In this document: positions 25,411-32,586 of the stretch, piece after piece
Numbering within the stretch: position 1 is the first letter of the stretch
Layout: each line of letters opens with the position of its first letter
Source of the DNA: CBDEGK01 sp965237855
GTDB taxonomy: Bacteria; Pseudomonadota; Gammaproteobacteria; Pseudomonadales; Halieaceae
Length of the DNA stretch: 64,000 bases
NCBI GenBank assembly: GCA_965237855.1
Contig: CBDEGK010000004.1
Span: 930,001-994,000, forward strand
Reading direction: 5' to 3'
Notes under the pieces: model-generated
What the model saw: the letters and a program-made list of their open reading frames with translations, nothing else
Told to the model about the DNA's origin: nothing
Database searches by the model: none
Position numbers and translations under genes: made by a program

Positions 25411-25911
25411 TTAGGGCTTGAGTTCTTGATACAGATACACGCTTGGAATTCCAGGACCGAAGCCAGCTTTTGCATAAGCTCTACGTGCAGGCGCATGACT
25501 CGGGTCCCCGCCAGTGCCCACCTCTGCAACATGCATCCCTAACCCGCGTAATTGCTCTATGGCGTGTTCGTACATCCACGTACCGACCCCCTTTCCCTGG
25601 TAATCAGGGTGCACCGCATTTAGGTCGATAACACCAACCTTGGTCTCTTGATTGCACGTAATCGAGCAAAACGCCAATATCTCGTCATCGCATTCAACGA
25701 CGAACACCTCGTGCGCCGAATCCGCCTGGCAAATTTCATTAAGGAATTCGCCTTGCTCGCGTTCAGCGCTGTCAAGCGCGACCGCCGCAATCTTCTCGCC
25801 GACGATACTCCGGAATGATCTGAATACGGGCGTGTATGCAGCCTCGCGAATCTCGTGAAGCCGAGGTAGATCCAGGTACTCAAACGTCCGAATATTGCAA
25901 TGTTCAATCAT
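25411..25911 (-). CDS. GNAT N-acetyltransferase
   Basis: A 166-residue acetyltransferase. Features: IRTFEYLDLPRLHEIREAAY at the start, VGVIDLNAVHPDYQGKGVGT with the Q-G-K-G-V-G-T acetyl-CoA loop (about residues 92-111), and APARRAYAKAGFGPGIPSVY near the end. It lies between the two attC-like repeats, a position typical of gene cassettes, where acetyltransferases are frequent (including resistance enzymes). The substrate cannot be predicted. The start ATG follows AAGGGGGCT, a good ribosome site. Confidence 0.85.
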   Translation of the reverse strand: MIEHCNIRTFEYLDLPRLHEIREAAYTPVFRSFRSIVGEKIAAVALDSAEREQGEFLNEICQADSAHEVFVVECDDEILAFCSITCNQETKVGVIDLNAVHPDYQGKGVGTWMYEHAIEQLRGLGMHVAEVGTGGDPSHAPARRAYAKAGFGPGIPSVYLYQELKP

Positions 25912-25927
25912 GAAATAGCCCCCTTAC

Positions 25928-26001
25928 GCCTACGCTCCGCTATCCTAGCAATGCAGCCCTCACTTCGCCATCCATCACCAGTTCCGCTTTGAGTTGTAGG
26001 C
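25928..26001 (-). repeat. attC-like site, repeat unit 2
   Basis: This 74-bp segment has symmetric ends GCCTAC (25928) and GTAGGC (26001). It shares most of its length with the repeat at 25216-25291. On the minus strand it reads GCCTACAACTCAAAGCGG ... TAGCGGAGCGTAGGC and is followed within 17 bases by the acetyltransferase ATG. Complementary ends with a conserved core and placement just before a gene fit an integron attC site. Confidence 0.55.
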
Positions 26002-26107
26002 CGAATGTATCTATTTGTTTTTCCATTTTTTGTCACTCCCCCCCTCAAGGTCCACATGAGATGCTGGTCCTGCCAAATCAATGGCAACCAACTTAAAGGG
26101 AATAAAA

Positions 26108-26251
26108 ATGAACAGAGATCCGAATGACGACAGAAGCGACAGCATGAATCCAAACAATGATGCCTATCAGGAGAGCATGGATAACCATTCAGACCAACTT
26201 AACCCAAACAATGACCGCTACGAGGGTCCCGAAGCGGATGAAGATGCTTAG
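26108..26251 (+). CDS. Small acidic repeat protein (NPNND-Y motif)
   Basis: A 47-residue reading frame (MNRDPNDDRSDSMNPNNDAY, then QESMDNHSDQLNPNNDRYEG, ending PEADEDA). It contains two imperfect repeats of (M/L)NPNND-x-Y spaced by a SMDNHSDQ segment, and is very hydrophilic and acidic. AAAGGGA about 7 bases before the ATG is a good ribosome site, and a strong hairpin follows 37 bases after the stop. Small proteins with the NPNNDAY pattern occur in several gammaproteobacteria without known function. It is transcribed opposite to the cassettes around it. Confidence 0.65.
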   Translation: MNRDPNDDRSDSMNPNNDAYQESMDNHSDQLNPNNDRYEGPEADEDA

Positions 26252-26287
26252 GAAAAGGGAGGGGTAACCGCCCCTAAGCTATTGAGA

Positions 26288-26321
26288 ATCATGGGGGCAG
26301 TATCTGTACTGCCCCCATGAT
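26288..26321. terminator. Perfect hairpin between convergent genes
   Basis: The arms ATCATGGGGGCAGTA and TACTGCCCCCATGAT are perfectly complementary over 15 bases around a TCTG loop. It lies between the small acidic gene (+) and the 26325-26759 gene (-). There is no long T tract on either side, so it may act as a bidirectional, partly Rho-independent terminator or mRNA 3'-end stabiliser. Confidence 0.7.
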
Positions 26322-26324
26322 CAC

Positions 26325-26759
26325 TCAGCTGGCACGAGCAGACCAGTACTCAAAATACTCTCTGTAATTAGCCTGGGAAGTCTCACCAAACTCCTTGCTG
26401 ATTACCCCATGTGTCATACCGTAGTTCACTACTTCTTCATGCAGCACGCCAAATAACTGTGACAAATAGTAATCCATATAGAATTGGGGCTCGTCATCTG
26501 CCTGGGCTAGACTCGACAAGATTTTCAGCATTTCGCGTTTCATAGAGTTATCCCCCGTATAAATGCGATCTAGGGTGCGCTCAGAAACTTCAGGGTCCGA
26601 GCCGTTCTTGATCGCGATTTGGCGAGCAAATTCATTTCTGCTTTCAAAACCAAGGTGCTTTCGCCATGCTTCCAGCATTACACTTCTTGGATTACACTCC
26701 GGATCAGCCAAAAACTCGTAGTTTAGGACCTTTGTAGAGCCAGAAAAGAGTGTATTCAT
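26325..26759 (-). CDS. Hypothetical protein with a Cro-like helix-turn-helix look
   Basis: From the ATG at 26759 (MNTLFSGSTKVLNYEF) the protein has 144 residues; an upstream in-frame start at 26810 would add 17 hydrophobic residues and seems less likely. Residues about 32-85 (LEAWRKHLGFESRNEFARQI ... VSERTLDRIYTGDNSMKREM) have the spacing of an XRE/Cro-type DNA-binding domain. The C-terminal half is acidic and helical. Family not recognised. It lies just before an IS copy that occupies its former upstream side, so its promoter may be altered. Confidence 0.55.
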   Translation of the reverse strand: MNTLFSGSTKVLNYEFLADPECNPRSVMLEAWRKHLGFESRNEFARQIAIKNGSDPEVSERTLDRIYTGDNSMKREMLKILSSLAQADDEPQFYMDYYLSQLFGVLHEEVVNYGMTHGVISKEFGETSQANYREYFEYWSARAS

Positions 26760-26917
26760 TTCGACTTCAAAGCATGCTATCAGATATAGAAATACCCTTA
26801 TCCGCAGCACTCCAAGTGTGCCTCTAACTGTGTGGCGTCAGCCCATATGGTACCAAATGACCTGATTCACTAAGAGAGACTTCTGCTACATTTAAACTGA
26901 TGTAGAGGAGTATCGAT

Positions 26918-27280
26918 ATGAGCATGTCAAACACGGAAAAGGCCGTCAAGGACATTCGACGCAACACCCGTAGGAAGTTTTCCAGCGAAGAAAAGATTCG
27001 TATTGTCCTTGAGGGCTTGCGGGGAGAAAGTTCTATCGCCGAGTTGTGCCGTCGGGAAGGCATCAATGCGAACCTGTATTATCGCTGGAGTAAAGACTTC
27101 CTGGAAGCAGGTAAGAAGCGCCTCTCCGGTGATACCGTTCGGGAAGCCAATACCGATGAAGTATCCGGCCTGAAGCGCGAGAATGGCGATCTGAAGCAGG
27201 CGGTGGCGGAGCTGTATCTTCGCAACGACTGGCTTAAAAAAAGTCTGACTGGGCAGGGTGTGACCTTGGACGACGACTGA
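26918..27280 (+). CDS. IS transposase OrfA
   Basis: A 120-residue HTH_Tnp_1 protein: RRKFSSEEKIRIVLEGLRGE ... IAELCRREGINANLYYRWSK (residues 16-58) followed by a coiled coil with VSGLKRENGDLKQAVAELYL. The stop TGA overlaps the ATG of orfB by one base (TGATG). GAGGAG lies shortly before the ATG. Confidence 0.9.
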   Translation: MSMSNTEKAVKDIRRNTRRKFSSEEKIRIVLEGLRGESSIAELCRREGINANLYYRWSKDFLEAGKKRLSGDTVREANTDEVSGLKRENGDLKQAVAELYLRNDWLKKSLTGQGVTLDDD

Positions 27281-28257
27281 TGTACACCGCCTCAGAGAAA
27301 CTGGCCATTATCCGACTGGTGGAAGATTCTGAGCTGTCAGTTCGTCGGACACTTGACGAGATCAAAGTCAGCCGAAGCAGTTTCTATCGGTGGTATGACG
27401 CCTATGAAAAAGGGGGGCTCGATGGCCTTGAACGTAAAGGCCGAGCATCTCGGCGTCACTGGAATCGAATTCCGGACTCTGTTCGGAAATTTTTTGTGGA
27501 TGTTGCCTTGGATTGTCCCGATTTGACGCCCAGGGAACTGGCCTGGCATATCACCGATACCCATGATTACTTCGTCTCGGAGTCCAGTGTTTATCGCATT
27601 CTCAAGGGGCATGACTTGATCACGAGCCCTCAGTTTACGGTACTGAGCGCGTCGGATAAGTTCCAGCACCCGACCAGCCGGGTGCATGAGCTTTGGCAGA
27701 CGGACTTCACCTATTTCCGAATTGTGGGCTGGGGTTGGTATTTCCTGTCGACGATTCTGGATGATTACTCGCGCTATATTATTAGCTGGCGACTGACCAC
27801 AACGATGGCTGCTGCCGATGTTACCGATACGCTCGAAGACGCCCTCAAGGCGACGGGATTATCCGAAGCACGGGTACGGCACAAGCCGAGGCTTTTGTCG
27901 GACAATGGGCCGTGTTACATCAGCGGAGAGCTGAAGACCTGGTTGAAAAATCAGGGTATGGAACATACGCGTGGCACGCCCTATCACCCTCAGACCCAGG
28001 GCAAGATTGAGCGATACCATCGCTCTATGAAAAATGTGGTAAAGCTGGAAAACTACTACTATCCCTGGGAGCTTGAAAAAGCCATTACGGAGTGGGTTGC
28101 CCATTACAATCATGAGCGGTACCACGAGTCGCTTGATAACGTGACGCCCGCAGATGTTTACGAAGGACGGAGAAATGAAATACTGGATCAGCGTGCCCTT
28201 GTGAAAATGCGCACTCTAAACAAACGAAAAGTACACAACCTGCGATTAGCAGGCTAG
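27280..28257 (+). CDS. IS transposase OrfB (DDE/rve)
   Basis: A 325-residue transposase. An N-terminal helix-turn-helix (SVRRTLDEIKVSRSSFYRWY) precedes the integrase core: Asp in LWQTDFTYFRIVGWGWYFLS (about 144), Asp in PRLLSDNGPCYISGEL (about 210), and Glu in HPQTQGKIERYHRSMKN (about 246). It ends with the YNHERYHESLDNVTPADVY motif. Intact and translationally coupled to OrfA. Confidence 0.92.
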   Translation: MYTASEKLAIIRLVEDSELSVRRTLDEIKVSRSSFYRWYDAYEKGGLDGLERKGRASRRHWNRIPDSVRKFFVDVALDCPDLTPRELAWHITDTHDYFVSESSVYRILKGHDLITSPQFTVLSASDKFQHPTSRVHELWQTDFTYFRIVGWGWYFLSTILDDYSRYIISWRLTTTMAAADVTDTLEDALKATGLSEARVRHKPRLLSDNGPCYISGELKTWLKNQGMEHTRGTPYHPQTQGKIERYHRSMKNVVKLENYYYPWELEKAITEWVAHYNHERYHESLDNVTPADVYEGRRNEILDQRALVKMRTLNKRKVHNLRLAG

Positions 28258-28301
28258 AGTGGAGGAAGAACCGGCAGAAAAGTGTCTCTTAGAAAATGGA
28301 T

Positions 28302-30575
28302 TTAACTGTCCCAAATGGTCTGACGACGTACAAAGTGGAGCTCATCCTGAATCATGAACGATATGCCCGGGATCGGCGGCGCAGGCACCGCCTTGGTCGG
28401 CACGCCGCGCTTCGGTCGGGTGTTGTTCGGACAGGCCTTCACCGCCCACTCCCCTCGATCTTCCTGTTCAAAGTTGTGATGCTGACAGGCGCCGGTCATG
28501 GAAAATCCGTGTGTGGGGCAAAAATGCGTTGCCTGGCCAAAAAAACCTCGGAAGCGATGATTCAGGGAAATCGTGGCCAATTTATCAACGGTACCCACCA
28601 TAATGGTTGGTAAATAGCGGTAAACCTCCGGGTCGCTGACATAAATACCCACTTCCCCCCGGATGCCCTCACCGTAGCGCCCAGGATCCGCCTCCGTATT
28701 GGACCAGCACTTCGCGTTCTGGCACACATGGCGTATCCGCAGGTCGTCTACATTTTTGACTACCTTAATGGTGTGCGGCTCATCGCAATACGGACAATCA
28801 CTGATGAACTTCAGTTTGTTGAGCGTCTCATCCGACATCAGCGGCAAAAAGTACTGCTCCTGTTCGCCGCTGGTACTGGTCAGTGAATTGGGGGTGCCAC
28901 CCCCGGTGAAATACCCGATCGTAAACGGGTGCCCGCCGAGATTTTCGTTTTGCCTGACCATATTGGCCTCAGCCACCATGTAAGACAGGCGCTGGAATTG
29001 TTGGACCGAGAGCATGCGCAAAGGAAACCGCATCCAGCCGGTGGGGCCATACAACTTTTCGTTCTTGCGCTCAAAGAGCATGGCCATAATCAGGATGCCT
29101 AGATAGGCCTCGGTCTTACCGCCGCCGGTGGCGAACCACAGCACCTCAGCGTGCTTAATATGATCCGTGAGCTCCGCTTTATCGCAACAGCGCTCATAGA
29201 TGGCCCGAACCTGAGTCAGGATAAAGCCCAGCTGGAACAGACGCCATTCGTCGAAGGTCTTGCCCTGCCGCTTGATTGCCCTCTGCATGACTCCGTTCAT
29301 CCACTGAAAGCACTGCATCAGGTCAGGATTGTCCTCCAGCAAGCTCAGCCCAGCCTGCACATTGTCCCGTTCAGCAATAAAGGCCTCAAGGTCCTCTTCC
29401 AGTGCACTCGCCTCTTCGGCTTGGCCGGCCGCCTTTTTAGATTCAATCTTCTCCTTCCATTCGGCGACATACCGATCAATCGCCACCAATAATTCGGATA
29501 TCACAGGGGCAGGGTCTTTCGCCAACAGTTCGAACTTAGCCCCTGCTGACATACCCAAATCCTGTGGACTGGGATTTTCAATTCTCTCAAGCTTGGATAC
29601 CGGCATGGCATTGGTGGAATACACCCCCGGGGTACTTTCCTCTACCGAGGTGGTAACGCCATACCCAGGGACTCCATTACTCTCCTGATAACGATATTCC
29701 CCGGGTCGTAACTTATGCGGGAGCGAGTGGTGCTTGGCGCCGTGTATTCGTGATGAAAACTGACTGTCGAGCAAATAGGGCCTGGTTACCGCGTAGTACT
29801 TGCTGTCATCCCTGGAAACCTGATTCTCCAGATAGATCTCCAGCAAATAAGCCCTTGGGATTGGCGTCAGTGATGACGGCGCTTTGCGTATACGAGCACG
29901 GATAACAACCTGGTAAGGCAACACCTGTGCGGTGTCATCAAATATATCCCTTTCCACCAACCCATTAAGATCCTCTTGCAGGGAGATGCCATCTTCCCAA
30001 TCCACGTTAAAACGAGCACCGGTCTGCCGGTCATTCAAATGAGAGTGTCTGTATATACGAGGATCCTTAAGGCATTCGATCTCCAGCGCCTTTAAGGCTC
30101 GGGACAGACCATTGTCTTCACCGGCTGTCACCCAGTTGTTCAGGTCCTTGGCGGGGTCAAAGGTAAGCTCCACCCCCTCGAATTCAACGGTAAAGCGTTT
30201 GTACACAAACGTGATGGTTTGGGACTTGGCGGGCTCGCCCAATTCCATTTTCAAATTATTCAGTATCACCTTCAGGTCAGGAATGTACCGGTGAGAGACA
30301 TCGAACTGCCCATTGACCACAACTTTAAAGGGAGAGTTCTCGTCCGGCGTCTCCGGCGACACCAGTAACACCATACCCATGCTGTTTGGGGGCTGGGGTC
30401 CATCCCATGTAGGATCACGCAATGGACCTATTGATCCTAACAGTGACTCATCAGCGGGATCGTTGTGGATGTAGTCCCTACCTGCGCTGGGTATCACTGG
30501 GGTTTCTTTATCCAGTAGGCGCATTCTTAACTCGCCCAGTATCGCCTCATTCAGCACGCTTTTTTGTGGTGTCAC
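28302..30575 (-). pseudogene. DrmA/YprA-type superfamily 2 helicase, broken at both ends
   Basis: The open frame covers 757 codons, with native coding from 30569 to 28333. The N-terminal about 450 residues match the large N-terminal region of DISARM DrmA-type helicases in general layout. WFATGGGKTEAYLG (Walker A, about residue 480), RFPLRMLSVQQFQRL, GTVDKLATISLNHRFRGFFG and finally FMIQDELH (motif II, about 740-747) follow. A zinc cluster CPYCDEPH ... HVCQNAKC lies between. Everything after motif II, including the second RecA domain, is lost to the IS at 26829-28332. The original ATG at 32580 (MALSFP) is separated by the IS21 insert. The present frame starts at a GTG inside the IS21 end. Not functional as it stands. 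Confidence 0.75.
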
Positions 30576-30674
30576 CAGCAGTGTAAAACTGACCCACTAG
30601 CGACAATTTAAAACTGACCCACCTGAGGCACAATTACCGCCAATTTCAATCAAGAGAGAGGCGGTGTAAATGAG

Positions 30675-31697
30675 ATGTTGAATCAGGAGCAATTAGTGGA
30701 CATACACGTTTTACATCGACAAGGGACGAGCATCCGCAGTATCGCCAAAGAAATGAACCTATCACGCAATACCGTACGTCGTTATCTGCGCGATGCTGCC
30801 AAAACACCTCGCTATTCTCAGCGCGAGAAAAGGCCGTCTAAACTGGACTCGTTCAAACCCTATTTAGGAGAGCGTATCGAGGCAGCGAAACCCTATTGGA
30901 TACCGGCGACAGTCTTGTTTCGAGAGATTCTGGCGCGAGGCTACCAAGGCAAAGAAGGTATTCTGAGAGATTATCTCCGACAATTTAAGCCGAAGGCGAA
31001 AGATCCAGTCGTTCGCTTTGAGACACCGCCTGGCCAGCAGTTACAGGTAGATTTCACGACGATTCGGCGAGGCAGAAATAGGCTTAAGGCCTTCGTTGCC
31101 ACCCTGGGATACAGTCGAGCAACCTACGTACGATTCAGTCAATACGAACGGCAGGAGGATTGGTTAGCGGGTATTGAAGGTGCGTTACACTACTTTGGAG
31201 GCGTGCCTGAGGAACTGCTATTCGATAATGCCAAGTGCATCATGATTGAGCGAGACGCCTTTGGTGCCGGGAAACATCGGTGGAACGCCAGTTTGTTGAA
31301 CATGGCTCGTGATAATGGTTTTAGATTGCGCGCCTGTCGGCCCTACCGTGCTAAGACCAAGGGCAAAGTCGAGCGATTCAACGGTTATCTTAAAGGTAGT
31401 TTTATCACACCACTGGCCGCGTCACTGAAGCAATCCGGGCTGGCGCTGGACGTGGAGGTAGCCAATGGGCAGGTGGGTCATTGGCTCGCTGACATTGCAC
31501 ATCAGCGAATTCACGGGACAACAGGCCAAAAGCCGCAGGTATTGCTCGATCATGAGCGATTAAGCCTCATGCCGCTGCCTTTGGCGCAGCGCTTGGTGGC
31601 TCAGGACAAACCGCGAAGCAATGCCCAGGCACTCCCGATCGAAAGTCTCCAGCATCCGCTGAGTACCTATGACCAGCTGCTGGGAGTTGCTGTATGA
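30675..31697 (+). CDS. istA: IS21-family transposase IstA
   Basis: A 340-residue transposase. An N-terminal HTH (GTSIRSIAKEMNLSRNTVRR, residues 16-35) is followed by the integrase core: Asp in GQQLQVDFTTIRRG (about 126), Asp in ELLFDNAKCIMI (about 187), and Glu in AKTKGKVERFNGYLKG (about 238). The C-terminus HQRIHGTTGQKPQVLL is typical of IstA. The stop overlaps the istB ATG by 4 bases. It appears intact. Confidence 0.93.
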   Translation: MLNQEQLVDIHVLHRQGTSIRSIAKEMNLSRNTVRRYLRDAAKTPRYSQREKRPSKLDSFKPYLGERIEAAKPYWIPATVLFREILARGYQGKEGILRDYLRQFKPKAKDPVVRFETPPGQQLQVDFTTIRRGRNRLKAFVATLGYSRATYVRFSQYERQEDWLAGIEGALHYFGGVPEELLFDNAKCIMIERDAFGAGKHRWNASLLNMARDNGFRLRACRPYRAKTKGKVERFNGYLKGSFITPLAASLKQSGLALDVEVANGQVGHWLADIAHQRIHGTTGQKPQVLLDHERLSLMPLPLAQRLVAQDKPRSNAQALPIESLQHPLSTYDQLLGVAV

Positions 31698-32479
31698 ACC
31701 TGCAGATGGAAAGAGTGCAGCAAGCCTGCGAAGTGCTTAAACTCGGTGCTGTGGCATTGGAATGGTCCGCTATCGCTGACAGGGCCTCCGGTGACGAGTC
31801 ATCACTGGCTGACTTTCTTGAGCAGCTACTGCGGGTTGAGATAGACGCCAGGATGCTCCGCACCCGCGAGACTTTGCTGAGGTTTGCAGGGTTGCCGTCC
31901 GTCAAGCGTTTTGAAGACTATGACTTCAAGTTCGCCACCGGTGCACCGCGCAGGCAACTCCAGGAATTAACCAGTTTGGCCTTCATCGAGCGTGCAGAGA
32001 ATATCGTGCTGCTTGGACCCAGTGGTGTCGGTAAAAGCCACCTGGCGATCAGCCTGGCATACCAGGCGGTCATGAATGGGATCAAAACACGCTTCATTAC
32101 GGCGGCGGATCTCATGCTGCAACTGGCCACCGCAAAAAAGCAGGACCGACTAGAGTCTTACCTCAAACGAAGTATCCAGGCACCTAAGTTGCTCATAATT
32201 GATGAAATAGGTTATCTGCCATTTGGCCGGGAAGAAGCCAATCTGTTTTTTAATGTCATTGCTAAACGTTATGAGCAAAGCAGTGTCATTGTGACCAGCA
32301 ACTTGCCATTCTCGCAATGGTCTACTGCGTTTGCTGATGATCAGACCTTAACCGCGGCTTTACTCGACAGATTGTTACACCATGCACATATCGTCCAGAT
32401 ATCGGGGAGCAGCTACCGACTCAAGGGAAAGAAAGCGGCCGGTATCGTCCCGGCAGCAAGCCAATCATTGGTTAAATAA
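31694..32479 (+). CDS. istB: IS21-family ATP-binding protein IstB
   Basis: A 261-residue DnaC-like AAA+ helper of the transposase. Walker A is GPSGVGKSHLAISLAY (about residues 109-124), Walker B is KLLIIDEIGYLPFG (about 169-182), and VIVTSNLPFSQW is sensor-like. ALLDRLLHHAHIVQISGSSYRLK is the conserved end. Translationally coupled to IstA (ATGA). Intact, so this element may still be active. Confidence 0.95.
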   Translation: MNLQMERVQQACEVLKLGAVALEWSAIADRASGDESSLADFLEQLLRVEIDARMLRTRETLLRFAGLPSVKRFEDYDFKFATGAPRRQLQELTSLAFIERAENIVLLGPSGVGKSHLAISLAYQAVMNGIKTRFITAADLMLQLATAKKQDRLESYLKRSIQAPKLLIIDEIGYLPFGREEANLFFNVIAKRYEQSSVIVTSNLPFSQWSTAFADDQTLTAALLDRLLHHAHIVQISGSSYRLKGKKAAGIVPAASQSLVK

Positions 32480-32586
32480 CGGAAAGAAAACGCTGAGGGT
32501 GGGTCAATTTTAAATTGCTGATTAGCACGGCAAGGTGGGTCAGATTTGGACTGCTGTTGACATGGAAATGATAATGCCATGCCTGG

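Larger units (their letters stand above)
26829..28332 (+). mobile_element. IS element of the IS3/rve type that truncated the helicase gene
   Basis: Terminal inverted repeats are TGTGTGGCGTCAG (26829) and, reading inward from 28332, TGTACGTCGTCAG (10 of 13 identical). They continue with CCAT-x-TGG-x-AC and CTAAGAGA-x-AC further inside. The 1,504-bp element carries two ORFs. Its right end cuts the minus-strand helicase just after motif II. The flanks (AAC and AAG) show no clear target duplication, so adjacent DNA was probably deleted. Confidence 0.85.
30570..32562 (+). mobile_element. IS21-family element inserted in codon 6 of the helicase gene
   Basis: The ends TGTCACCAGCAGTGTAAAAC (30570) and the inverse of TGTCAACAGCAGTCCAAATC (32562) form the inverted repeat. 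The GACCCACC subterminal block is repeated inside both ends, as in IS21 elements. It carries istA and istB. TGG is duplicated at 30567-30569 and 32563-32565. Excising the element with one TGG restores an in-frame ATG start for the helicase. Confidence 0.9.

Noticed and set aside
25216..26001. CRISPR-like direct repeats
   Set aside because: Only two long units, 700 bases apart with a gene between them; this is not a repeat-spacer array. They fit cassette sites better. No CRISPR array or cas gene was seen anywhere in the window.
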